In this document: positions 25,672 to 35,739 of the stretch, piece after piece
Layout: each line of letters opens with the position of its first letter
Position numbering within the stretch: position 1 is the stretch's first letter
DNA from: CBFHMJ01 sp965656875
GTDB lineage: Bacteria; Pseudomonadota; Gammaproteobacteria; Enterobacterales; Alteromonadaceae
Assembly: GCA_965656875.1 (NCBI GenBank)
Contig: CBFHMJ010000041.1
Coordinates: 142,844 to 206,843, forward strand
DNA length: 64,000 nucleotides
Direction of reading: 5' to 3'
Made by a program: the position numbers and the translations under genes
Notes under the pieces: model-generated
What the model was told of the DNA's origin: nothing
What the model saw: only the letters and a program-made list of their open reading frames with translations
The model's database searches: none

Positions 25672-27483
25672 GTGGATCATTTTGATTTTTTCCAACAAGA
25701 GTTAGCCTTTCTGCGCAACTCTGTCAGCGAGTTTACTCAGGCCTATCCTGAGGCCGCGACAGAGTTAAAGCTCAGTGCTGGCCGCTCGAATGATCCTCAT
25801 GTGGAGCAACTTCTTCAGTCTTTTGCGTTCCTGACCGGTAAATTGCGTCAGGACCTGGAGTTGCACAAAGATCAACTCGCGAATCAAATGCTCTACAACC
25901 TGTATCCGAATCTGATTAGTTCGGTGCCGTGTATGACAGTGCTTCAAGCCGATGTACTGCCAGATGGTGCGAACTTCCTGAACGGTTCAATGCTGGAAAA
26001 AGGTAGTTATCTGACGGCCTCTGCAAAGATCACGAATAACCCCAAACGTATCGATTGCCAGTTCCAGAATTGTTATGACACACCACTTTGGCCGCTTCAC
26101 ATCAACCGGGTTCATGTCAGCCCTAAAAATCACTATGACTTGTTAGACAACCGAAACGATGTCCAGGCCGTGATTTCTGTTGATGTGATTAATGACGGAG
26201 AAGGGCTGGTCAAAGAATATCCGATGAATTCATTGCGATTCTATATCGCTAACCGACCCGAACGGTCTCAGATCTATCAGCTGTTAAAAGACAACCTGGT
26301 CGGTGTAGCGGTAAAAACGCAGGTAAATAATCAGACGGTCATTAAACCCTTACCGAATGGGAAGTTACGTTGGTTGGGATTTGATCAGCGAGAAAACGTG
26401 TTACCGGATTCACCGCAAACGATGCCGGGCTACCGCCTGATGCAGGAATACTTTGCGTTCAGCGACAAGTTCTACTTCTTTGATGTCGAAGGGCTGGAAC
26501 TGGATCATGTAGATAAACAGTTTGAATTGCTATTTTTCCTGAATGAACCGGGTAACGCGATATCAATTAATCGCAAGAATCTTAGCCTGAACTGCTTCCC
26601 GGTTATCAACTTATTCCTTAAAACATTCAAGCCTGTTCCGTTGGATCAAACACAACATGAATACCGATTAACCGGTGATGAGAATAATTACCTGTACAAC
26701 GAAATTCATAGCATTAGTGAAATGCGAGCGATTGGTACAGGTGGTGTGACACGTCAGGTTAATCACTGGTTGGGACAACACAGCGATGTGACCAGCAAGA
26801 TGCATTATGCCGCTCATTTGACGCCGCTACTGACTTCAGGCGAGCCAGGTTGTGACACCATGATTACGTTGTATGAAGACAATTTTGATGTCACAAAACC
26901 GGTGGATCAAACATTGTCGGTCAATGGCTGGTGTAATAACCGTCGTTTGCCAGAGTGGTTACGAGCGGGCGATCAGTTCAAAGATAAATTCCGTCCGATT
27001 GGGCTGGCACCGATGCTTACCGCCAGCATTATCGAACAGCCAACCCGGTTTAAAGGGGCGCAGATTCAGGGGGAACGTTTACTGAAGCTGCTGTCCCAGT
27101 TGCGCTTGAATGTTATGTCGCTAGGTAACAGTGACGCGCAACTGTCGGCCTTAAAACAATTGCTATATCTCTACAGTGATCCGAAATCTTCATCACATAT
27201 GCGCCAGCTCGAAGGTATTCGGGAAATGGGCGCAGAATCCATTGTTAAACGGTTGGGCAAAGACGCCTGGCGCGGTCACTGTCGCGGCACACGTATCACG
27301 ATCACCGTCGATGAGAATTACTACACCGGTGCGAATCCCTTGTTATTCGGCGAAGTGCTGAGTCATTTCATGGGGCTTTACACCACAGTTAACCACTTTG
27401 TTCAGCTACAGCTGAAAAGTCAGCAACGGGGAGGCGTCTGGAAGCAATGGCAGCCACGCATTGGCGAACAGATACTTCTGTAG
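25672..27483 (+). CDS. tssF: T6SS baseplate protein TssF
   Basis: 603 codons with a GTG start. The N-terminus has FFQQELAFLRN and FAYP-like QAYPEAATEL, followed by DPHVEQLLQSFAFLTG, which is diagnostic for TssF/VasA (ImpG). The length is near the family norm of 580-630. It forms the wedge complex with TssE, TssG and TssK. Its last 37 bases overlap tssG, so the two are translated together. Confidence 0.93.
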   Translation: MDHFDFFQQELAFLRNSVSEFTQAYPEAATELKLSAGRSNDPHVEQLLQSFAFLTGKLRQDLELHKDQLANQMLYNLYPNLISSVPCMTVLQADVLPDGANFLNGSMLEKGSYLTASAKITNNPKRIDCQFQNCYDTPLWPLHINRVHVSPKNHYDLLDNRNDVQAVISVDVINDGEGLVKEYPMNSLRFYIANRPERSQIYQLLKDNLVGVAVKTQVNNQTVIKPLPNGKLRWLGFDQRENVLPDSPQTMPGYRLMQEYFAFSDKFYFFDVEGLELDHVDKQFELLFFLNEPGNAISINRKNLSLNCFPVINLFLKTFKPVPLDQTQHEYRLTGDENNYLYNEIHSISEMRAIGTGGVTRQVNHWLGQHSDVTSKMHYAAHLTPLLTSGEPGCDTMITLYEDNFDVTKPVDQTLSVNGWCNNRRLPEWLRAGDQFKDKFRPIGLAPMLTASIIEQPTRFKGAQIQGERLLKLLSQLRLNVMSLGNSDAQLSALKQLLYLYSDPKSSSHMRQLEGIREMGAESIVKRLGKDAWRGHCRGTRITITVDENYYTGANPLLFGEVLSHFMGLYTTVNHFVQLQLKSQQRGGVWKQWQPRIGEQILL

Positions 27484-28547
27484 CTGACCTTTACCATAAA
27501 CCGGATGTTGGCTGGTCGTTTGAGCAGCTGATTCGACTGTTGCTTGAAAGTGGTGTGGCTGAAGCTGATTTGCCGGACACATTGAATCGCCGTATTCGAT
27601 TTAATGCATCGTTAAAGACCGATTTCCCTCCGAGTGAGATTCGCCAGATCAACGTTGATCAGCAGGATGAAGACGGTGAGCCGACGGTAGAAGTGACCTG
27701 TGTGTCGGACAACGTAGCAGGGCTGAATGGGCCAATCCCGGAACCTTTTTTTGAGCTGGCGCGGGAAGATGAAATCAGTGGTGAGGGCGCGTTTGCTGCA
27801 TTTTTCAACCTGTTCAATCAACAGTTGCAGGTAACGCGCTATCTGGTCAATACGGTTAATCGTCTGGGCGTCACAACCAGCGGGGTAGTGGATACGACCT
27901 TTGGACAGTTTTTACTGGCGCTCAGCGGCAACTTCCCTGTTAAACCATTGAATTACCGAGATTATGATCGCCAGCGTAAGCAGGACATCCAACAGAAACA
28001 CCAGCAGGTTCTGACCAGCTTGTCGGCGTTACTGGCGAATAATCGCATGTCGTTACCGGTTATTCGTCAGAGTTTACAAACCCGGTTTGGCCTGACGTTG
28101 ATCGAGATGAATTCATTTGTTGAACGTTGGCTACCCGTCGATGAGCAGGATCGAACCTTGTTAGGCGATAAGAATCAGCGATTAGGTGAGAGTGCGGTGT
28201 TAGGCCACCGAATCTGGGATCAACAAGCGGCCATTGAATTAAAAATTGGTCCGGTTTCGATGGAAACGTTGCGAGCGTTTACACCGGGCGGCCCTCGCTT
28301 TTATGAGTTAAAAACCTTTATGCAGTGGATTTGCGAACGTCGCAGTGACTGCCGAATTACCTTTGTGATTGAAGAAGAGAATATACAGCGCATTCGTCTG
28401 ACCCGCCGTGAAAAGAATGGGGCAAGACTCGGCCTGACCAGCTGGTTACACGATGTCGCACTGGAACAGCAAGAGGTGAGTTTTATGTTGTATATCGTTG
28501 AAGCCGACACGGATACCGAAGGAGCAAGCTGGCATGTTGAAAATTAA
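27447..28547 (+). CDS. tssG: T6SS baseplate protein TssG
   Basis: 366 codons. The family start is VGWSFEQLIRLLL, then NRRIRFNASLKTDFPPSEI and GLNGPIPEPFFE, matching TssG/VasB (ImpH). The C-terminal domain ends in a conserved-type LTSWLHDVALE. It overlaps tssF by 37 bases and the lipoprotein gene by 14. Two TssF with one TssG form the core of each wedge. Confidence 0.92.
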   Translation: MAATHWRTDTSVADLYHKPDVGWSFEQLIRLLLESGVAEADLPDTLNRRIRFNASLKTDFPPSEIRQINVDQQDEDGEPTVEVTCVSDNVAGLNGPIPEPFFELAREDEISGEGAFAAFFNLFNQQLQVTRYLVNTVNRLGVTTSGVVDTTFGQFLLALSGNFPVKPLNYRDYDRQRKQDIQQKHQQVLTSLSALLANNRMSLPVIRQSLQTRFGLTLIEMNSFVERWLPVDEQDRTLLGDKNQRLGESAVLGHRIWDQQAAIELKIGPVSMETLRAFTPGGPRFYELKTFMQWICERRSDCRITFVIEEENIQRIRLTRREKNGARLGLTSWLHDVALEQQEVSFMLYIVEADTDTEGASWHVEN

Positions 28548-29052
28548 TCATTCCATCAGATACGCCAGAAAAGCCGCGTTGAATGCTGGGCGAAGTGTGG
28601 TGGTTATGGCATGGCTCATTGCGTTGTCGGGCTGTTCCAGCGTATCGATTCCTTATATCTGGGAACTTGATAACCAGTTAGATGAAGTCACGGTTGAGAG
28701 CTTGTCCGGTGCTAATCGTAACAACCCGGTCGCGTTTGACCTGGTGTTCATTTACGACAAAGACCTGAGCATGATGTTGGCAGGACTGACCGGGCCAGAA
28801 TGGTTCGCACAGAAAACGGACCTGATGTTCCGTTTCAGAGATGGCATTGATGTTGTTGGCGCAGAAATCGTACCTCGCAGTAAGGTGCGAGGTGTATCAC
28901 TGCCAGACGACTCTACCGATGCCGTGCAAATTCTGTTGTTTGCTAATTATGTTACGCCTGACGGTCAGATTGCCGCTGATGTCACAGGTTTTTACGAATT
29001 ACGAATTCGCCTTGAGGGCGAACGCTATGTTTTACAGGAGCTGGATTCATGA
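28534..29052 (+). CDS. tssJ: T6SS outer-membrane lipoprotein TssJ-like
   Basis: 172 codons from the ATG at 28534, which follows GGAGC; the longer frame starts inside tssG. A basic N-terminus and hydrophobic segment lead to the lipobox LSGCSS, so the protein is lipidated. The mature beta-rich domain (about 135 residues) and the position just before tssK, tssL and tssM agree with TssJ, which anchors TssM to the outer membrane. The sequence itself is divergent from textbook TssJ, so the symbol rests partly on context. Confidence 0.75.
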   Translation: MLKINHSIRYARKAALNAGRSVVVMAWLIALSGCSSVSIPYIWELDNQLDEVTVESLSGANRNNPVAFDLVFIYDKDLSMMLAGLTGPEWFAQKTDLMFRFRDGIDVVGAEIVPRSKVRGVSLPDDSTDAVQILLFANYVTPDGQIAADVTGFYELRIRLEGERYVLQELDS

Positions 29053-30431
29053 CATTACCTGCTGAACAATTACCTAATCCGGTGTGCTGGTCTGAAGGCA
29101 TGCTGTTGTCACCGCAGCATTTTCAGCAAAATCATTTGTACTGGGAAAATCGGTTTCTGCATTTTAATCAGATGTATGCACCACTGAGTTATGGTTTAGC
29201 CGAGCTGGAACTGGATACAGCCAGATTAGCGGGCGGTGAGGTGTTTATTAAACGGGTGAAGGCCGTTATGCCGGACCGCATGTTAGTCGATTTCCACCAT
29301 GAAGTGGATGGTGAGCTGTCGTTGAAACTGGCGGATGTTGCCAATTTTGAAGATACGCGAAAAGTCCGAATTCATCTGGTGATCCCGATGCAGGCGCAAG
29401 GCAGTGCCAGTCAGTCGGCGACGATTCGTCGTTATGATGTGATTGAAAGTCATCCAGTCGTCGATGAAAACACCAATGAAGGCGCGTTGTCAGTACCTCG
29501 GCTAAAAGCGCGACTCGCATTGTTTGCCGGTGATAATCCGCCGGGAAAATACATTTCATTACCGCTGTGTGATGTGACCTTGCCGGATGGTGCCAATATC
29601 GTGCTGGGAGATTATTGCCCACCGTTGCTGTTTCTCGGCGCGGACGGCTTTCGGTTTGACCCCAATGCATCAGAAGCCAGACAGCCGATACAACATCGGG
29701 TGACTTGTCTGGCAAATAAAATGCGTACCCGGGCGCATAAGTTGGCTGGATTTTCTCAGGATGACGACGAGCGTCTGGGGCGTCAGGTCAGCGTGCAGCA
29801 CAAGGCCTGGATTCGGGCACTGGTTAAAGCGTTGCCTGAATTTGAAACGATGGCAGATAACCGGCTGACACGTCCTTACGACATGTATCTGGCGTTATTA
29901 CGTGTTGTCGGCGCTATTAGCGAACTGGACAGTCACCGGATTCCGGAAAAAATGGGTAGTTATGATCATCTGGATATCACCCGTTGCTTCAATCAGTTAC
30001 TGCACTACATCGATGAGCTGGTTGAAACTGTCAATTTGAATTACACCAGTATTTTGTTCGAACAGGACCGGGATGGCGTATTCAAAATCTTGTACGACAA
30101 AGCCTGGACCCGTCCGAAATTACTGGTCGAACTGACGGCGGGTGGCAATGTCACGGAAGCCGATTTAGTACGCTGGTTTTCATCGTGTCGGATTGGTTCT
30201 GCCAGCATGCATAAACAAATGGCGACCAATCGTCAGTTAGGTGTTCGTCCTGAAAATATCGAAGAAGACAAAGTTACCGGCTTGAAAGCATCGCCGGGTC
30301 GGGCTTTGTTCTATCTGGACACGGAAAATGAATTTGTTCGTCCGGGACAACATCTGGTTGTGGTTAGTTCTAATCAGGCCAATGCCAGCTTCCAGCCAAA
30401 ACGAATCACTCTACATTTATCTCACGAGTAA
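29049..30431 (+). CDS. tssK: T6SS baseplate-membrane connector TssK
   Basis: 460 codons; overlaps tssJ by 4 bases. The start PVCWSEGMLLSPQHFQQNHLY is cut here to its core WSEGMLLSPQHFQ, the strongest TssK signature. Length is close to the usual 440-450. TssK trimers bind the baseplate wedges and dock them on TssL and TssM. It is a cytoplasmic protein with no TM segment visible. Confidence 0.94.
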   Translation: MTLPAEQLPNPVCWSEGMLLSPQHFQQNHLYWENRFLHFNQMYAPLSYGLAELELDTARLAGGEVFIKRVKAVMPDRMLVDFHHEVDGELSLKLADVANFEDTRKVRIHLVIPMQAQGSASQSATIRRYDVIESHPVVDENTNEGALSVPRLKARLALFAGDNPPGKYISLPLCDVTLPDGANIVLGDYCPPLLFLGADGFRFDPNASEARQPIQHRVTCLANKMRTRAHKLAGFSQDDDERLGRQVSVQHKAWIRALVKALPEFETMADNRLTRPYDMYLALLRVVGAISELDSHRIPEKMGSYDHLDITRCFNQLLHYIDELVETVNLNYTSILFEQDRDGVFKILYDKAWTRPKLLVELTAGGNVTEADLVRWFSSCRIGSASMHKQMATNRQLGVRPENIEEDKVTGLKASPGRALFYLDTENEFVRPGQHLVVVSSNQANASFQPKRITLHLSHE

Positions 30432-30442
30432 CAGGTGCTGTG

Positions 30443-31183
30443 ATGAATGAATCAACGTCAACGCTGAACTTACCCGAGTTAATCACCGGGTTTTATACCC
30501 GAATCGCAGAGCTGAAGCAGGTCGCAACGGTCGAGTCGATGCAGAACGATGTGCGTTACAAACTAAATATAACGGGCAACCTGACGACGGAGCATTTTGT
30601 GGATTATATCCAGCTTGAGTTGCGTCAGTGGCTCGGTCAGACCGAATTGACGTTGAAACCTCGCCTCACTGATATGGAGAACGATTATTTGCAAGGTGCG
30701 CTTTATGCGTTGGCGGCATTGGCAGATGAAATTTTTATGGTGACCTGGGCCTGGGAAGGTCAGGTTGCCTGGTATAACAATCCGTTGGAAGAAACGTTAT
30801 ACCGCTCCAGTTTTGCCGGTACTGAATTGTTTAATCGTATCGACAGATTACTGGCTCAGGATGGTCATGACGAGCTGGACAGCCAGTTAGCGTCTTTTTA
30901 TCTGCTGATGTTACGGCTGGGATTTCAGGGGCAGTTTCGCGGCGATGATGAAACTATTTCTACCATTAAATCGAGCCTGATGTTGATCATTGAATATCAG
31001 GCCGATGAATTGATCTGTACTGAAGCGTATCAGGGCGTAAGAAAAAATGGTTCAGCGGAACGACTGGCGCCGATAGCGACCTGGATTCGCTGGATCATTC
31101 TGGGGGGCGTTAGTTACATCGCCACATCGACAGGCATCTGGTTTTACCATATCTGGCAATTCAAACAACTGATGGGTTTATAG
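30443..31183 (+). CDS. tssL: T6SS inner-membrane protein TssL (DotU family, short form)
   Basis: 246 codons from the ATG at 30443 (AGG at 30433-30435 is the spacing-appropriate ribosome-binding site; a GTG at 30440 is just before). The cytoplasmic hook domain shows ALAALADEIFMVTWAW and ETLYRSSFAGTELF. One TM segment close to the C-terminus (about 210-235) is followed by a short tail, as in TssL without a peptidoglycan-binding extension. Anchoring to the cell wall would then depend on another protein. Confidence 0.9.
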   Translation: MNESTSTLNLPELITGFYTRIAELKQVATVESMQNDVRYKLNITGNLTTEHFVDYIQLELRQWLGQTELTLKPRLTDMENDYLQGALYALAALADEIFMVTWAWEGQVAWYNNPLEETLYRSSFAGTELFNRIDRLLAQDGHDELDSQLASFYLLMLRLGFQGQFRGDDETISTIKSSLMLIIEYQADELICTEAYQGVRKNGSAERLAPIATWIRWIILGGVSYIATSTGIWFYHIWQFKQLMGL

Positions 31184-31193
31184 GGAGGCAGCT

Positions 31194-34100
31194 ATGAGTG
31201 AGCAACAGCAAGTAACTGATTCTAAGGCTGAGTCTTCCACCGGACAGATGGTTGAACAACTGGAGAATATTGGTAATGCAGAGGCTGCTATTCAAGAACT
31301 TCAGGCCGCTGAAGCGTCTTTTATGGAGCAACTGTCAGCACGAATTGGTAGTTGGTATCAGGACAATATCAACGATCAGGTGTCAGCGTTATTTGATCAT
31401 TCGCTGGTGGCTGCGACGGGCCTTGAAGAACGGCTTACGCCATTAGTTGTTCAATTACGCCCAATCTGGCAAGACCCGTTATGGCAGTCCCTGGGAGCCT
31501 TGATCGTGGCGATTCTGATCGTGGCGATTAATGTCTGGCTGATTAATCGCGCCCGCGAGCTGAGTGTTAGCCTGATACAGTTGATCGGTGAAGGGTTTAA
31601 CCGGTTAGGTGCCGCAGTACTTTACCCGTTCAGGTGGTTACAACAAAAAATCACTGACTGGCGCGAGCAACGCGCAAACAAACCCTCACTGGCGCAGTCA
31701 TTATTCCGGCGAGCGAATATGGCAACCAAAGCGCTGAAGTATTTATCAACGCGCAGAGAGTGGCGTTATAACTCACCCTGGTATCTGTTACTGGGTGATG
31801 GCAACAGCGATAAGCAAAAGCTGCTACAGGGCGTTACAACGGGGCGACGCCATGAACTGCAAATGAAAGAAAAGCAGTTGATGCAGAGTCCATCGGGCTG
31901 GCATTTCTTTGAAAATGCGGTCGTCATTGATGCAGAAGCCGAAATCTTCTACAGCCTGACAGAGAAAGAAAAGCAGGCTGAGCAGCAGGATGAATTGGCG
32001 GTCTCGAATGCTGCCGACGCTTCCTCCGATGACTCACCGGACCAGTCTGAAAATTCTGACCATTCAGATGGTAATGTGGCACATGATGCGACGGTATCAG
32101 CTACACAAACTCAACAGGCTTCGTCAGCCTCGTTGACGATGGAACATATCATCGAACAAAAAGTGACTGATATCGATCAGAGTGGTCGCACTAAGCCGGG
32201 CATTATTCGCGGGCTGGAACAGGTGATGCAGTTACTGCACTGGTATCGCCCGGAGCGTCCACTGGATGGTGTTATTCTGACGGTATCGGCTAAGTCGTTG
32301 ATGGCAGCAGCACAAAGCGATGAGCCGGAAATAGCGCTTAAAGAGCTGGGTAATCGTTTACATCGCAAGTTGTGGCTGGTTCAGAAAGAAGCTGGTTTTA
32401 TTGTACCGGCCTGGCTGGTAGTGACCGAGTGTGAAAATCGTAGTGGTTTCCAGTCATTCTGGCGTGCGGAAGAACAGAATAAATTAGGACAAATGCTGGG
32501 CTGGTCGAGTCATCATCGGATTGAAACTCAGTTTTCAGCGGCCTGGGTAGATGAAGCATTTGACCAGGTGATGCATGATATTCAATTGGTTCAGTTGAAT
32601 GCCGCAGCCAGTGAACGCGAGATCGATAACATGGACTTATTCATGTTATTCCGTCAGCGTTTTTCTGCCCTTCGTTCACCGTTACAGCAAGTAGCAAAAC
32701 AAATCTTTTCAGCGTCAAATTATCATCTTGCACCCTTCTGTCGTGGTATTTATTTCACGGGTTCTATCGCGGATAAAACCGTGTTTGCTGATGACTTGTT
32801 TAACCAGAAAATCTTCCCTGAATCACGTCTGGCAAAACCGATTGAACATAAGCGGTTATCCGCTAATCGGACGATTCGTCGTTTTCAGGTCGCGACGATT
32901 TCCTCGGCGATTGTCCTGAGTTTGTTTCTGGTGTCTGACACTCTTCGTGGCTTTTTCAACAATAAAGGCTTTGCTGATGACTTACATAAGGTGATGTTAA
33001 TGTCGCCGGATTGCTCGGCATCCGGCCAACGAACCCATCATTTACTCCGTAATCTTGAACATGCTGGCGAGCAACCCTTCTATTTGTCATTCCCGCTATC
33101 CTGGTTTGAGAATAATCAACACCGGGAAGCGCGTGAACATCTGTTAACTCAGAAAGTGCTGAATACTATCTTATTTAAGAGTATGGATTGTCGGTTGCAA
33201 CAGCGTGCTGCTGAAATTAACAGCCATCTGGATCAGGATTTGACTGGCCATCGCAGTTACGCAGATGTGTTGAAACACTGGGATCAGTTCACCAAAAAAT
33301 TTGAAGCATTCAGTCAGAGTCGTAATGTGTTCGTGCAACTGGCTGGCGCATCAACAGACAGAACAACAACGATTTCGAACTTAAATCATCTGCTGGATTA
33401 TCTGTATGACGGTGATGTGCGTAATGGCGTGGAGTTGGATAGTTCACTCATTGTAGGTGCGATTGTCGATATGCGATATCAGCCCATATGGATGCAGGAA
33501 ACATCACGGATGCTGGACTGGAATAAGGTGATTGCGTACTTCGAACGGACCAGTGATTTGCTTCAGCACGAAATGCTGGAACATGCGATGAAGAACCCGA
33601 TTAACGAAATTCGGGTAGCAAGCCAGGTGCAACCTGACGAGAAATTTGTCACGTTCGAACCCTTAATTAAGGCCATTGATGACTTTGAGTACTGGCTAAC
33701 GCATACCCGCTCTGACTGGGTGGGTGGTTATTACGACAGTCCGTGTTATGTCATTCATCAGCGGTTAAACATGCTGGATAAAGCGCTGACCAGTATCGAA
33801 ATGGATCAAACCGTGTTTTATCAGATCACTGATAAATTCACCGAGAAAAACTGTTTTGGCCCAATCATTAAAGGCCTGGCCAGTATGAATGAAATGCCGG
33901 TAGGTTACTTATTTGAACTTCATCAGGATACAGCCGGAGAACGCTTAACGGTATCTCCGGAAGTGATTGAATTTCATAGTGAAGTGGTGGCATTTAAATC
34001 ACTGGCGCTGGTGACAAAGAATTATCCGAATCCTGATCCAACGCCGGAAGCCATCATCGGTTGGCGTGAAGAACCGGTCAGAGAAATTCTGGACATTTTG

Positions 34101-35729
34101 GCCGAATTCCAGGTGTTTACCGAAACATTCTGGCCGGGTGGTAAGCCATTCTACGGTGAGTTATTGCTGGCACGATTACAGGAAGTGATAGCAGGGCAAT
34201 TTGAACTGTCGAAGATCAAGCCATCCAATCGACAACCTGAATGGAACGACTCATTTAAAGATCAGGAAGCGTTGTACAGCCAACAGATTGCTAATTTTAA
34301 ACAGGTCAAAGATGAGTTAATTCAGGTCGCCCGTTTATTACAACAAGTTGGTGATGTCCGTAATTTTACCCAGGTACAAAATACCGCAGCTCATTACGCT
34401 AACCAGTTATTGAATACGCTGGACAGCCATGTCACGACTGAACGTTTGTACTTGCCGTTACTGTTACCTCGTTGGCAGCAGCCCGATTTTGCGGCGGCTT
34501 TGTACCCGGCAGAAACAGACAAGCAGCTTGAAGCGTTAATGACGACTCACCGTCAGCGCCTGAACTACCTGACTTTCAGTTATGCAGAGCCATTACTGGC
34601 GTATTTGTTAAACAGTCAGGGCGAGGCGGCGATGCAATTGAGTGCTAAACGCTGGTACAGCACAGTGCAGGCTTTTGCAGACTTTAATCGTGAGATTACT
34701 GACAACCCGATTTACGCGCTGGAATCGTTTGTTTATCAGGATCTGGTCAGCATGAACCGGGATAACTGCATCGATAAACTGGACCCGGTGGAAGGCAAAA
34801 CTCAGCCTTATAACTTCTCAGCGTCTGGTGTGAGCTGGTTTGCTGAACGCAAAGTGCAGCTGATTCGTCAGATAAAAGTGTTCTGTGATGGCTATGCTGA
34901 AACGCAGGTGATTGACCGTTATCTGGTGGTGGCTGATTTGTTTAATAAGTCACTGGCGGGTTTCTTCCCATTTGCTGATGTCGGTTATGCCGGACGACGA
35001 GATGCGACACCACAGCAGGTCGAGCGTTTCTTTGAACAATATCGTCAGTCTTCGACGGGATTGAGAGACGACTTACAAACACTGGCAAACGAGCGCCCTG
35101 ATTTAGTGCCTCGGTCATGGATTGGTTTTATTCATCAGTTGGATCAGTTCGATAACCTGGTGCAAAAAATCAGTGTGGATGGTAAACCGGTGTGGCAGAT
35201 TCCATTGGATGTTGAGTTTCATGCGTATCCGGCGTATTCCACCGGTGCAGATCAAATCGTGTCCTGGCAGATCAATACGGGTGAGCAACAGGCCGGATTC
35301 CCGAATGGAAATGAGCAGTTGATGTGGCAAGTCGGTGAATCAATGGCGTTGAATTTACGTTGGGCTGAAGGCTCTGTGTGGCAGCCCGCCCCAAATCCGA
35401 TGAATGCGAACGGGTTACATCTGGACTTTGCGCGTCAAAGTGTCGCGGCGACCAGTAAAAGCCCGTGGAGTTTATTTGAATGGTTGTATCGGTTTGGTGC
35501 TACGGATTTAAAACAATTGCCACGACTGGATGATGCAGAGCAGGTACTGGCGTTTTATGTCCCAGTGATGCTGAAAGAGAAAGATGAAAATGCCTTGATA
35601 AAGCCGCAACCAGCAAAACAAATCAGCCGGGCCAATATCACGTTACGTGCGACGGCAGCCGGAGATAAAGGCAGTGAACTGTATTTGATGTCACGACTAC
35701 CACAAACGGCGCCGGGCTTTGGTGACTAA
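31194..35729 (+). CDS. tssM: T6SS membrane complex protein TssM (IcmF), long form
   Basis: 1511 codons, well above the usual 1100-1300. One TM segment lies at about 97-120, a possible second at 125-145, and another at about 565-585 before the periplasmic region. The nucleotide-binding loop position reads LLGDGNSDKQK, which lacks the GK[ST] of a working Walker A. An acidic, Ser/Asp-rich low-complexity stretch (about 258-325) is inserted in the cytoplasmic part. The C-terminal beta domain (about 1320-1500) would contact TssJ. With TssL and TssJ it forms the trans-envelope channel. Confidence 0.9.
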   Translation: MSEQQQVTDSKAESSTGQMVEQLENIGNAEAAIQELQAAEASFMEQLSARIGSWYQDNINDQVSALFDHSLVAATGLEERLTPLVVQLRPIWQDPLWQSLGALIVAILIVAINVWLINRARELSVSLIQLIGEGFNRLGAAVLYPFRWLQQKITDWREQRANKPSLAQSLFRRANMATKALKYLSTRREWRYNSPWYLLLGDGNSDKQKLLQGVTTGRRHELQMKEKQLMQSPSGWHFFENAVVIDAEAEIFYSLTEKEKQAEQQDELAVSNAADASSDDSPDQSENSDHSDGNVAHDATVSATQTQQASSASLTMEHIIEQKVTDIDQSGRTKPGIIRGLEQVMQLLHWYRPERPLDGVILTVSAKSLMAAAQSDEPEIALKELGNRLHRKLWLVQKEAGFIVPAWLVVTECENRSGFQSFWRAEEQNKLGQMLGWSSHHRIETQFSAAWVDEAFDQVMHDIQLVQLNAAASEREIDNMDLFMLFRQRFSALRSPLQQVAKQIFSASNYHLAPFCRGIYFTGSIADKTVFADDLFNQKIFPESRLAKPIEHKRLSANRTIRRFQVATISSAIVLSLFLVSDTLRGFFNNKGFADDLHKVMLMSPDCSASGQRTHHLLRNLEHAGEQPFYLSFPLSWFENNQHREAREHLLTQKVLNTILFKSMDCRLQQRAAEINSHLDQDLTGHRSYADVLKHWDQFTKKFEAFSQSRNVFVQLAGASTDRTTTISNLNHLLDYLYDGDVRNGVELDSSLIVGAIVDMRYQPIWMQETSRMLDWNKVIAYFERTSDLLQHEMLEHAMKNPINEIRVASQVQPDEKFVTFEPLIKAIDDFEYWLTHTRSDWVGGYYDSPCYVIHQRLNMLDKALTSIEMDQTVFYQITDKFTEKNCFGPIIKGLASMNEMPVGYLFELHQDTAGERLTVSPEVIEFHSEVVAFKSLALVTKNYPNPDPTPEAIIGWREEPVREILDILAEFQVFTETFWPGGKPFYGELLLARLQEVIAGQFELSKIKPSNRQPEWNDSFKDQEALYSQQIANFKQVKDELIQVARLLQQVGDVRNFTQVQNTAAHYANQLLNTLDSHVTTERLYLPLLLPRWQQPDFAAALYPAETDKQLEALMTTHRQRLNYLTFSYAEPLLAYLLNSQGEAAMQLSAKRWYSTVQAFADFNREITDNPIYALESFVYQDLVSMNRDNCIDKLDPVEGKTQPYNFSASGVSWFAERKVQLIRQIKVFCDGYAETQVIDRYLVVADLFNKSLAGFFPFADVGYAGRRDATPQQVERFFEQYRQSSTGLRDDLQTLANERPDLVPRSWIGFIHQLDQFDNLVQKISVDGKPVWQIPLDVEFHAYPAYSTGADQIVSWQINTGEQQAGFPNGNEQLMWQVGESMALNLRWAEGSVWQPAPNPMNANGLHLDFARQSVAATSKSPWSLFEWLYRFGATDLKQLPRLDDAEQVLAFYVPVMLKEKDENALIKPQPAKQISRANITLRATAAGDKGSELYLMSRLPQTAPGFGD

Positions 35730-35739
35730 GGAAACAATG

